From NCBI GenBank assembly GCA_018817425.1, contig JAHITX010000080.1:1-64000 (forward strand): 64,000 bases of DNA. The letters are read 5' to 3'. The notes under the pieces are model-generated. The model had not been told where the DNA came from. It ran no database searches and was given only the letters and a program-made list of their open reading frames with translations. Each line of letters opens with the position of its first letter. Position 1 is the first letter of the stretch. The translations under genes and the position numbers were made by a program. Positions 34,801 through 42,977 of this stretch are shown here, one piece after another. The DNA comes from Pseudomonadota bacterium (lineage in GTDB: Bacteria; Desulfobacterota; Desulfobacteria; Desulfobacterales; RPRI01).

Positions 34801-35121
34801 TTACAAGCGCTTAAGCCGAGTGAGCTTTTAAGTGAGTTGTCTCCTATAGGCCCTGAGTTTTTTGAAAAGATTGAAAATGCAATGCCAACAAAGGCGCTTA
34901 AAGATATTGACAGATCGCTGGATCATATCGGCGCACAGCTTAAAACATTAGATCCTTCACAATTACTCGAATCGGTTAATGAACTGGGGCCACGGGTGGT
35001 AGATGAATTTGAACGTGGCATTGAAATTATCCGTTCCGAAATTCTTGCTCTGCTTAATGCAATCCGGTATGCAACCGGTTCCGGATCGGCACAAGTATCG
35101 GTTAGTGTTTCAACAGGATAG
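31882..35121 (+). CDS. 1079-residue helical protein, tape-measure candidate
   Basis: An almost entirely helical 1079-residue protein starting inside the previous stop (ATGA). Long amphipathic helices (LRDFLFSIARAIRDANLDGP, LLNGIEEKLDPEALTADIQA) and absence of strands fit a tape-measure or extended filament. Residues about 863-1040 contain a repeat of exact 23-residue spacing beginning with aromatic/Leu-x-Pro: FNPGVLAHRF, LNPRRLAAEL, YDPAVLAEEI, LKPSELLSEL, LDPSQLLESV. Similar LDP-type starts occur earlier (LDPEALTADI, LDPRPVADSI). I see no obvious transmembrane stretches, unlike many tape measures. It lies after the baseplate genes rather than before the hub, which is unusual. Confidence 0.6.
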   Translation: MSLLDDLKSLDISAILSARESISLSINSDDIQNVLERGAADAALSALGELLNQLREEFDSPEKLLLPLVDAVGSIGDVIDTDYLPIAQYLEAIQSGAQIIATLIEGLGDDPTKLGKVLGLSLGDILDTASSVMNVQSFVHPDLPRFKQIIEIVDTGRPTDPRQIAELALEILNPFPIDSLSVIRSGVSGILDGIADISLPSGRTDGLIIALNDVTVSASAGDSTQLTAALAQLETVRAQTITSLNNDLMQVATRIGQLPVSRIIDSVSGVSGVFNKAEVNVLEQLESWRKQMEKIRLFIENLPPEILGDILTQLIETLEEYVNTYLVEPIEKQVVKLENWIRSLLRELPLREYRNQLRDFLFSIARAIRDANLDGPVKMVKDLLNGIEEKLDPEALTADIQAALQGVEDVIGGVLDQITGFIETIGGEINALSSQAVGYLEQAAQALADFKSLIDSVTAAIDQLGIEQAADQVKDALVDLRETAETLLTIMPLPDSLRPLIEQLISSIEGIDFDVVIQPLRQAASKMEIPEEVGTTINESLQTVADLITNLIPDELITSLENEIKEALDTLRNFDLSTLLGDLDNIVEEAASFIGTLDPRPVADSIRGPYQAVLDAVDAVAPARLMAPLIEAYDSLLGSIPMPTPENAVRGVANAVNEVGQQAAQAITAPLAEMVPGASIRESSDERVPVEAPTDEPEVRAGDIVRLLGYLPNKLREILNDLEEGAIGDVLGYIDNLCGGLARDIRSLSSAMLEIDRRVYQWMEDLLQPLSRAQLSAQAAISVNISAGEIDINASMHMVALAGPASMRRKLGDSRGLVKNAVKGGAKTAAGVMGSHLEKIALSLEKTSLSRLCRDADSFLAALDPEPIAAELDALVTTVMQKTPQFLDAGEDALRDFINRFTKLVQTFNPGVLAHRFLRVTTVLKEEIDILNPRRLAAELGEIHGAIKQTIMAYDPAVLAEEIWETISALSLALQALKPSELLSELSPIGPEFFEKIENAMPTKALKDIDRSLDHIGAQLKTLDPSQLLESVNELGPRVVDEFERGIEIIRSEILALLNAIRYATGSGSAQVSVSVSTG

Positions 35122-35158
35122 ATCAATCTCAAACTCAGTTTTTTTAAGGAATAAAACA

Positions 35159-38100
35159 ATGAGTCGCTCTAAAACAGAATCTTTTACTATACCCGGAACT
35201 TCGGAAAAACTTGTTTATACACGGGATGAAAAAGAACGGTTAACCGGACTTTTCTGCAATGAACGCACATATCTATATTGTTCCGGGTCGGTGTATCACT
35301 ACGACGAAGATATTGCCATAGTGGACGAAATACTCTGCGGCCAGGGATTACTTCGCTCTGTTAAGACAATACATGGAAGCTGGGTTGAAAAATATTTGTG
35401 GGATAAAAACGGGCGTCCTTATCATATAGACGGAACTGAAATTATCCGGGATAAAGATAATAGAATCACACTATGCCGCACAAATAAAGGAGACTGGCAG
35501 TATACATATCAGGGGCATAATTGTGTGCGAATAGATTCGCCGCTTGGTACACGACATATAGCACATGACCTTATCGGTCGCCCTGTGAAGATGCAGGAAA
35601 ACGATCTGGTAGAACATATATCTTATGATGCAAACAATAAAAGAAAAGATATACCGCAACTGCCTGAAACATGGCATCGCGATAATCTTGGAAGACTCTG
35701 GACTGTAAAGGATAAAAGCGGCAATATCCTGTTTACATGGCTTTGGGACGGATTTCGATGTATCGGAAGAATAAACGGTAAACCCGGACAAAAACTTTTT
35801 GCCCTGTTTTGCACCGATCCGGGCGGCACACCCACACGAATTATTACACGCCAAAATGCTGAGCAGATACCAAGAGATGCATGCGGGGAATCGCTTTTGT
35901 ATCAAAATGGCGTTCCGGGCCTTTTCGGCGGCTGTATTTACAAAGGATTTATGCACTACCGTTCGCGTATTCTTGATGTGCGAACAGCAAGCTATAATGC
36001 TCCTGATCCTTTTGATGGATCGCAAAACGATCCACGCAGAAAAGAAGGATATCAGGGCACTCTTGCAGTGGATGCTCAGCCTGCTGGTGTTTATGCACTA
36101 TGCTATAATGATCCTGTAACATATGCCGATCCCACCGGAGAAGTAAACGGATGGATGGTTTTAAGTGATCTTACCTGGTCTTTACAAAACAATATTGTCG
36201 GATGGCTGGGCTTTGAGCCTGTAATAAACCTGTGGGGAAGTATTTTTGCCGGAAAGACAAAAGAATTTGGTGAATCCAAATATATAGAAAGCGAACGCAC
36301 CGGAAGTTTCGGAACAATAAGAAACGGCTGTATTGCAAATGAACGCGCAAAAACCTTCCAGCATATGATACTCGGTCAGGTAGAGGAATTTTTAAAGCTT
36401 GAAGATGCCCATGTATTTGTTCCTGATACGCGTTTTACTCCGACTCTTTGCGGAACACTTTTGCACTGTATTCCCGACCACGGAACTCAATTTTTACTTC
36501 GCGGATCTCGAAATCCCGGCAATGTAGATACGGCAGAACGCGCAAGAGGCTGGACACGGTCCGGTGGAGCTGCCGAACAAGTCATACCTTTTTCTCCTGT
36601 ACCCTGGTTTCCGGAAGGAGGCCTGCACTTTGATGGCCCGATTTTGGGTTTGAGAAAAGGAGAAGATGATGATAATTTTCCATGCAGATGCACGGAAATT
36701 GAACCGTTTGGCCCTGTTGGTATGGGAACAATCAGCAATCGAAGTTTAATTATTGTGCCAACAGCTCCGATCCCGGTTGTAGATTCGGATTTTATCCTGA
36801 TAACGGATGCTCAGTTGCGGGCATTTATAACAACTGCTGTTTCCGAAGCACAAGTTAACGGACAAACCCATATTGTATTGGAGCATGACTTAACCGGCAT
36901 TGTAGATCAGGCCGGTCTTGATTTACAGCGTCTTGGTGCACCGATAGCGCCTGCCGACGTATTTGCCGCTCCTGTGTCCGATACCGAGTTTGATGCGATT
37001 GGTTCAACAGGCGCTTATGTGCGAAGTGAGCCTGTTCGTCTTATTCAAAACAATGAAACGGTCGGCGCCACTTTTATAAGCCGGTTTACAGCTCAAATTG
37101 CAATAGATGAAGAATTGCCTGATACAATGGTGCAACCTTTAACAGTAACCACACTTGAGCCTGGACCTGACGGAGCTCAAGGTGCGGAATGCACCGCAGA
37201 TGTCAATAAACTCCATTTTGAAGCAGCTGATCCAAAACCTGCAACAGGTGAAATTATAATTGTAACGGGAAACGGTAATACCATAGTAACCATAGTTACC
37301 GGGGTTGAGGGTGACGACCGTGTTGTAGACAGAGAACTTGGCGATGTGGGAGGTGATGGTGATCCTGTTACCTGGGAAAAATATCAGGAAACAGAGCTTG
37401 TTGGAACACGAAATGAGGATGTAGAAGCCAATCCGCAGATTACATATGAAGCAAATGATGTAAGAAAAGCCCCTTCGACAGGCTATGTTCTAATAGATGA
37501 CGCTTCAGGCAATCAGGCAACAAGAACCGTAACAGGTCTTAATTACGACCGCATAGAAGTTTCCCCGCCATTGGCGGGAGATACAACACAGCAATACGAA
37601 GCAGAACGTTTTTCGGGTTTGCCTGCAGCGCAGCAGTTTACCGGCAGTGATTGCTCGTTTACGGTCGAGAACCTTTTGGATCTAAATTCGGATCCGGATC
37701 TGGAAAATACCAAAGCTTTTTTGCTTCACCGGATAAACGGTACGGCCCTGCAAACACCTATAGGTGCTGCGCTTACGGATATTTCCGGGCTTAATGTTGC
37801 AAACGCCGCAAATGCTGCCGGGAACTGGCTTGCAACGGCTACTATGGGGGCAGGCTGGGTTGTTCCCGGAGATTTTTCTGCGGGCCAGATTGCAGTTATA
37901 GACGATAATGCCGATTTTGCACCCGTATGTATAAAATCCATTAGTATGAGTTTTCAATTCGACCGGCTTCTTGAATTAAATACTTCAGGGCTTTCAATTG
38001 TTCCGCTTGAACCGGACGGCCCGGCCTACAATGCTGTATTTGCCGATGCCGTCACTGTAACGGCGTTGCCATATGTAGATATTGGCGGAATCGATACGCG

Positions 38101-41100
38101 TGTTCAGATGCCACGGTTTGTAGAAGGAGAGATGGTCGAAATAACCTGGAATGCGGCAGGCGCTCCGGTCAGTATGGCTTACCGCATAGTATCCATTGAC
38201 GGAACAACCATGACTGTAGATGGTCAGGGAAACCTTCCTGCACCCGCTGTATTAAACGGAACCATAAGACGTCTGATACCGGTTGATCCGGCAACCGGCA
38301 GCCCAATAGCCGGAATCAAAGGGCAAACCGTAAACGGCAATCCGATTGCCGGAACCGGCAAGGAAGATGCGGATACGGTATCTTTTAATATATGGGAAAA
38401 TGCTCCTTTTGCAGCACATAATTATTTTGCAATAGTCGATGAGCAGGCGGCTTTTCCTGTTTCATTTGATAACACTCATACACCTGATCTTGAAATAGAA
38501 TTCGGCGATGATCCGGGCATATACGGCAATGCCTGCCGTATCACCGCACCGCAGAATTGCGACGAAACACGATATTGCGCTTCTTTTACAACAGAAGCTC
38601 AAACCATTCGTATTATGGCTTTTGATCCGCCTGAGGCAGGTTCTTTCGGAGGCAATCCTGATGATTGCATACTGGCAATGGCTTTTCGTGATACTTTAAC
38701 TCAAACGGAAGGGGAACTTTCCGGAGGTACAACCTATGTTCCGCAGGATATAGGCTATGAATTAACCCGTTATGAGGCTTTACGGGATCACGAACTTATT
38801 CATACCCGCCAGTGTACCCAGTGGGGACCTTTGCTGGTTGCTTTTTTCCCTGTATGGCTTCTGGAAATGATACTTGAGCTTACAACCGATATAGAAGAAC
38901 CTGAATTCTCTCCTTATGTTGGTGGTGAAATTGTAAGATCAAACGGTATACGCGTTTTGCACATACCCGATTTTCAGGGCATTGATTTTGAGGAAGGTGA
39001 TTCGGTACAGGTAACAAACGGAGGGGCTCAGGTTGTGATGGAACTTGGTGATCCGCTCGCAGAAGATGAACGTAAATTTCGTATAACCAATACAACCCTT
39101 TCAGGAAATGTTCAGCTTCGCAGATGCATAGGCACAGGAGCAAAAACTGCTCAATGGTTTGTAAACATTATTCAACTCTTTACTCACGGTTCCGTAATGA
39201 ACAATCTTGTAGGAGCAACCTACGGCGGAATCTTTTACGGCCTGTATCGTCTTATATATGCTGCGGTTCGGGGGATCGGCGGTTCCGGTGATGTTTACCA
39301 GGCGGAAGTGGAAAACGATGGCGCTCAGATAAGATTGTATAATGAAGCTGATACAGTGCATTTTAGCGGTGCTGCCCGGATTATCGTTCAATCCGGGGAA
39401 TCCAGCCTTGTTCGCTCAGTTGGTCGCCCTGCCCCGGAAGAAGGGGAAGAAGCATTGCCTGAGCCTGATCCGGCAGTAATTTTTGTTCGTACGCCTTTGT
39501 CTTTTACAGGTACGGTTCAGGTTGCTCCTTATTCAACACATACTCCCGGTTCCTGCTGGGATTCAAACTCCTATTATCCGGCAACAATTGCAGACACGAA
39601 TCGACCTGCTGCAATACAGGTATTTGCTGTGGGTGATGATTCGCTCACACTTGCACGCCATGACAGAGTGGTTGTTACATCCGGTACTCAATCAATTCGC
39701 ACTAATGTTAGTAATGTTACTTCCGACGGTATTGTTGAACTTGAGGATATTCCTCCTCTTCCGACAGGCGAGACTAATTTTAGGATTGCAAAAATAGGCA
39801 CGCATGATCCAATGGGATGGCTTGATAGCTGGCTCATAGATGAAATGGAACTGGGATGGACTGAAATACTTTTTGATCCATGGGGCAGGTTAAATCTTTC
39901 CATTGATATGGAACGAGGTTCTTTCTGGGATGTTTTGACAAGGATTGGGCGATATCTTTTCGGAACACAATCTTACTCACTTCTTCCTGCTCTTGGTTAT
40001 TTCTTCTGGGACAATGCATTTAAACAGTCGGCAGGCGAAGGCTTTTTGTCTGAAATGGAACAGGAAGCCTCTGAGGAAAGTGGTGATCTTTACAGCCCGC
40101 TGGGACGTCTTCATAATTATACACGAAGACGCTTGCCATCTGTGCCTCCGGGACAACCGGAAGATTTCAGCCGCGAGGTGGATGATGATGAAGATCCGAA
40201 TTTTCCTTATGTGGGTGACATTGGCAGATACTGGTTTTTCCCATGGAAATTTGGCACAACAGAACCAAGTGGCTATGTAATAGAAGGGCGTCATGGTATG
40301 ACCGTTATTACCGAAGGTTTGCAGGATGCTCCCGGAACTCATATAAATAATATAGATTCAGCACGCCTTTTGCCCTCAGTAACCGATACTGCTGCAGCTT
40401 CCGCCGATCCAAACGGAGCAGCCGAAACTCCGGCAGGAACCGGGTTGGAAGTTGCCGATATATTCGTGCAAAAAAATGCAGCTGATCCGCTTAATCCGCT
40501 GACTACTGCTATAGACCCTGTAAGCTTTACGCTTTCAAATCAGGGGCGAATACCTTTGCCTCCAAGGCTTGAAAGAGTGACAGGCGCATATATTGCTTTT
40601 TGCCGTCCGTCAAACGACCAGAATCTGATTACGGTTCCAAACGACATAGATATGGCGGATCGCGTTGTCCGCACATCAGACGGACTGCAAAGAACCTTTT
40701 ACCGGGTAACTGTACACGATGTAACCGTATCGGTATTTGGTAACCCCATAGAAAACGATCAAACACTAACCCTTTTTGCAACACAGCGCGTTCATATAAA
40801 TGTCGAACCCACAGGAAACCGCAGCTATGCCATTACACTTCCTGAAGGCAATGGGGGTAATATTTTACATAGCAATGGAGAAGATGAAATTACAGCACAA
40901 ACTACTCTAAGCACCGATCCGGTTCCTGTTGAAATCAGCCGTATATACAGATATGATAACGGTGCTTTTGTTGATGAAGCGCTGACGGCACATGGTGTGA
41001 ATGCTTTTTCAGATATTCATATTCCGGTCAGGATGATTGATGTTGAAGTTACGGATGAACTTTTATTAAGAAGCGGTATCCCTTCAGTTTCAGATCTGTT

Positions 41101-41722
41101 TTCAAACTGGGAAATAAATAAAGTAGATGAACTTCGACCCGGAAATTCCGGTTTCTATCTTGTGCCGGTTCCATGCATAACAGTATTTACAACAGCTTTT
41201 AATTACAATCCTGTTGCACCTCCCGCAGATCATGTTGATCCTGTGGTCAATCCCGATCCTGATGTAGAAATAGAGCCTGCAATGCAGGCATATATCGGTG
41301 ACGGCGGTATTTTTGAAGTAAATCTTGGGGCAAATGATCCGCCCGAAGAAGAAGTAGATGTAACTTTCAGTATAGATGTTGGTGAAGTAGACGATAACCC
41401 CGATCCCGCAAACCCTCCTGTTACAACTACATTAACGTCAACGATAAAACTAAAACCGCATTTTCGCTTAACTGCCCCTTCTTATGATGTCGCAGCCGGT
41501 GATACAATTACTCTCACTTTAACAACAGAGCCAGGCGATCCCGCTGTAACGGCAGGAAGTGTTGTAGTAACACCATCTGCCGATGTGGAATTTGAAATAG
41601 TAACTCCTTCTACTGTTGATATAACATTTGATTCCGCAGATGCAGGTGCCATAAGGCGGGTTCTTGTAACCGATGGAAATGATGAAAACAGGATTGCAAG
41701 ACGAACGATACGGATTGTATAG
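35159..41722 (+). CDS. Giant Rhs-type protein with HEXXH motif, probable cargo or toxin
   Basis: A 2187-residue protein starting at ATG 35159 behind AAGGA; an in-frame extension to 35003 overlaps the preceding gene and is rejected. Residues 1-330 are a short Rhs/YD-type module (YLWDKNGRPYHIDGTEIIRD, HRDNLGRLWTVKDKSGNILF) ending in an Rhs-associated core: YNAPDPFD, GVYALCYNDPVTYADPTGE. Residues about 330-1200 are strand-rich repeats. HELIH at 1211-1215, in RDHELIHTRQ, is a zinc-metalloprotease signature like those of DUF4157-type domains in injected toxins. The hydrophobic stretches after it (GPLLVAFFPVWLLEMILEL) could insert in a membrane. Further strand-rich domains reach the end, the last ones Ig-like. 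As last gene it fits a delivered effector. Confidence 0.78.
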   Translation: MSRSKTESFTIPGTSEKLVYTRDEKERLTGLFCNERTYLYCSGSVYHYDEDIAIVDEILCGQGLLRSVKTIHGSWVEKYLWDKNGRPYHIDGTEIIRDKDNRITLCRTNKGDWQYTYQGHNCVRIDSPLGTRHIAHDLIGRPVKMQENDLVEHISYDANNKRKDIPQLPETWHRDNLGRLWTVKDKSGNILFTWLWDGFRCIGRINGKPGQKLFALFCTDPGGTPTRIITRQNAEQIPRDACGESLLYQNGVPGLFGGCIYKGFMHYRSRILDVRTASYNAPDPFDGSQNDPRRKEGYQGTLAVDAQPAGVYALCYNDPVTYADPTGEVNGWMVLSDLTWSLQNNIVGWLGFEPVINLWGSIFAGKTKEFGESKYIESERTGSFGTIRNGCIANERAKTFQHMILGQVEEFLKLEDAHVFVPDTRFTPTLCGTLLHCIPDHGTQFLLRGSRNPGNVDTAERARGWTRSGGAAEQVIPFSPVPWFPEGGLHFDGPILGLRKGEDDDNFPCRCTEIEPFGPVGMGTISNRSLIIVPTAPIPVVDSDFILITDAQLRAFITTAVSEAQVNGQTHIVLEHDLTGIVDQAGLDLQRLGAPIAPADVFAAPVSDTEFDAIGSTGAYVRSEPVRLIQNNETVGATFISRFTAQIAIDEELPDTMVQPLTVTTLEPGPDGAQGAECTADVNKLHFEAADPKPATGEIIIVTGNGNTIVTIVTGVEGDDRVVDRELGDVGGDGDPVTWEKYQETELVGTRNEDVEANPQITYEANDVRKAPSTGYVLIDDASGNQATRTVTGLNYDRIEVSPPLAGDTTQQYEAERFSGLPAAQQFTGSDCSFTVENLLDLNSDPDLENTKAFLLHRINGTALQTPIGAALTDISGLNVANAANAAGNWLATATMGAGWVVPGDFSAGQIAVIDDNADFAPVCIKSISMSFQFDRLLELNTSGLSIVPLEPDGPAYNAVFADAVTVTALPYVDIGGIDTRVQMPRFVEGEMVEITWNAAGAPVSMAYRIVSIDGTTMTVDGQGNLPAPAVLNGTIRRLIPVDPATGSPIAGIKGQTVNGNPIAGTGKEDADTVSFNIWENAPFAAHNYFAIVDEQAAFPVSFDNTHTPDLEIEFGDDPGIYGNACRITAPQNCDETRYCASFTTEAQTIRIMAFDPPEAGSFGGNPDDCILAMAFRDTLTQTEGELSGGTTYVPQDIGYELTRYEALRDHELIHTRQCTQWGPLLVAFFPVWLLEMILELTTDIEEPEFSPYVGGEIVRSNGIRVLHIPDFQGIDFEEGDSVQVTNGGAQVVMELGDPLAEDERKFRITNTTLSGNVQLRRCIGTGAKTAQWFVNIIQLFTHGSVMNNLVGATYGGIFYGLYRLIYAAVRGIGGSGDVYQAEVENDGAQIRLYNEADTVHFSGAARIIVQSGESSLVRSVGRPAPEEGEEALPEPDPAVIFVRTPLSFTGTVQVAPYSTHTPGSCWDSNSYYPATIADTNRPAAIQVFAVGDDSLTLARHDRVVVTSGTQSIRTNVSNVTSDGIVELEDIPPLPTGETNFRIAKIGTHDPMGWLDSWLIDEMELGWTEILFDPWGRLNLSIDMERGSFWDVLTRIGRYLFGTQSYSLLPALGYFFWDNAFKQSAGEGFLSEMEQEASEESGDLYSPLGRLHNYTRRRLPSVPPGQPEDFSREVDDDEDPNFPYVGDIGRYWFFPWKFGTTEPSGYVIEGRHGMTVITEGLQDAPGTHINNIDSARLLPSVTDTAAASADPNGAAETPAGTGLEVADIFVQKNAADPLNPLTTAIDPVSFTLSNQGRIPLPPRLERVTGAYIAFCRPSNDQNLITVPNDIDMADRVVRTSDGLQRTFYRVTVHDVTVSVFGNPIENDQTLTLFATQRVHINVEPTGNRSYAITLPEGNGGNILHSNGEDEITAQTTLSTDPVPVEISRIYRYDNGAFVDEALTAHGVNAFSDIHIPVRMIDVEVTDELLLRSGIPSVSDLFSNWEINKVDELRPGNSGFYLVPVPCITVFTTAFNYNPVAPPADHVDPVVNPDPDVEIEPAMQAYIGDGGIFEVNLGANDPPEEEVDVTFSIDVGEVDDNPDPANPPVTTTLTSTIKLKPHFRLTAPSYDVAAGDTITLTLTTEPGDPAVTAGSVVVTPSADVEFEIVTPSTVDITFDSADAGAIRRVLVTDGNDENRIARRTIRIV

Positions 41723-41819
41723 CGAAAGCCCTGGTGGGAACATTATTTTGCCGGAGTATTGATTTTTTAGTTTTGTACTGCTTTGGCTCTTAGAACAAAA
41801 TTTTTATGAAACTCTGTAC

Positions 41820-42965
41820 TTAGGAATCCGCCGGACTGTCTTCCTGGCTATGGTAGCGAATAGGCTCGTTTATGCGGCGGCAGAGTTCATTGACCTCATG
41901 CTTAAGTTCCATTACACGGCCCTCACGCCCAATCATAACAGCCTGCCATCTGCGCAGTTCCTCCAGTTGCTTCCTGATTTTTTCATCGGCCTGTTTGCGT
42001 TTGGTGATGTCACTTACAATATGAACAGTACCGGTATGCTGGCCGGCTTTGTTTATTATAGGATCGGTGATGACTTGAAACCAACCATTGCCGATCTGTA
42101 GTTCCATGTCCTCACGTTGCAGGCTCTGGCGTGACCGGAGGAAAGGACATTCAGGGATCGGATGCGATGTTTTATGCACAACTTCAAAACAGTGTTTGCC
42201 GATCAAATCCTGGCAGGTATGATGAAAGAACTTTTCTGCGGCCTTGTTTAACCGCAAAATCCGCTGATCATTGTCTAAAATCCAGAAGATATCGTTAGAA
42301 GCGTTAAAGGTAGACTCCCACTCCAGCGCTAACATTGTTGCATCTTCTTCCGCTTGTTTGAGTCTGGTAATATCGTTTATCGTGATACGGCACACAGGGG
42401 TACAGTCGGCATTATGTGAAATGGTAACGGTAAGATGCGCCCAAAATTTTGTATTATCATTTTTTTCCATCTGCAGTTCATAAGCCTGCGGTTCGGTATC
42501 TTGTTCTTTATTTGCGGAATAGGCCTCAAAAAGCTTTTTACGATGCAGATAGTAGATGTCCTGATTTTCTTTCAGGATAAATCTGGAAAAAAGCTGTTTG
42601 ATCATCTCGCCATGAGTTATACCAAGCAGGTTGGCGGCAGTAAGATTCGCCTCCAGAATCACCCCCTTTTCGCTAATGGTAACATAACCCACCGGCGCAA
42701 GATCGTACAAATCGAAATAGCGGGCTCCGGCAGCTCCAAGTTCTACCTGTACCCGGCGCAGCTCATCATTTTGCATTTCAAGCTCGATCTGATGCACAAG
42801 CAGTTCGTGGAGTATTTGCTGCGTTTCTTCAGCCGACAGGGTTTTAAGAAAATCCGGCGATCGGGCTGCTCTTTCCCGCAAAAATTTTTCGGCATCCTGG
42901 CGTAAAGACAGCACCTGGCTTGTTGCAGGCCCGGATTGTCCTGAACGGTTGTCATTGCTGCTCAT
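41820..42965 (-). CDS. PAS-PAS sensory protein without kinase domain
   Basis: A 381-residue soluble protein. After a coiled N terminus with ETQQILHELLVHQIELEMQN come two PAS domains: about 85-205 (YFDLYDLAPVGYVTISEKGV, VCRITINDITRLKQAE) and about 215-335 (DIFWILDNDQRILRLNKAAE, ending VHIVSDITKRKQADE). The C terminus is a coiled coil, ELRRWQAVMIGREGRVMELK, which normally precedes a histidine kinase, but the protein stops there and has no HisKA, HATPase or GGDEF part. It is encoded 12 bases downstream of the CheB-CheR fusion, so the two probably act as a pair, with PAS exchange of signals inferred. A C(x)7-spaced cysteine pair near IPECPFLRSR could bind a cofactor. Confidence 0.85.
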   Translation of the reverse strand: MSSNDNRSGQSGPATSQVLSLRQDAEKFLRERAARSPDFLKTLSAEETQQILHELLVHQIELEMQNDELRRVQVELGAAGARYFDLYDLAPVGYVTISEKGVILEANLTAANLLGITHGEMIKQLFSRFILKENQDIYYLHRKKLFEAYSANKEQDTEPQAYELQMEKNDNTKFWAHLTVTISHNADCTPVCRITINDITRLKQAEEDATMLALEWESTFNASNDIFWILDNDQRILRLNKAAEKFFHHTCQDLIGKHCFEVVHKTSHPIPECPFLRSRQSLQREDMELQIGNGWFQVITDPIINKAGQHTGTVHIVSDITKRKQADEKIRKQLEELRRWQAVMIGREGRVMELKHEVNELCRRINEPIRYHSQEDSPADS

Positions 42966-42977
42966 TATGGGGCTCCT

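Larger units (their letters stand above)
16882..41722 (+). other. Contractile phage-tail-like injection system gene cluster
   Basis: Seventeen genes on one strand, mostly overlapping by 1-4 bases or separated by under 40 bases, with the largest internal gap 79 bases. Order: sheath, tube, large unknown, hub adaptor, gp27-like hub, gp5-like spike, PAAR tip, gp25-like, baseplate J, tail protein I-like, four accessory proteins (three before and one after a DUF4255 cap), a 1079-residue helical protein, and a giant Rhs-type protein. There are no head, packaging, integration or lysis genes, so it is a tail-like particle and not a prophage. It lacks the AAA+ ATPase and the second tube and sheath copies usual for Pvc/Afp particles. 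The promoter region is upstream of 16882. Confidence 0.9.

Noticed and set aside
35003-35158. N-terminal extension of the giant Rhs-type protein
   Set aside because: It lies in another frame within the preceding 1079-residue gene, and a proper AAGGA site precedes the ATG at 35159.
16882-41722. Prophage remnant
   Set aside because: There are no terminase, portal, capsid, integrase, repressor or lysis genes, the tail genes are all intact, and a Pvc16-like cap and an Rhs-type protein are included.
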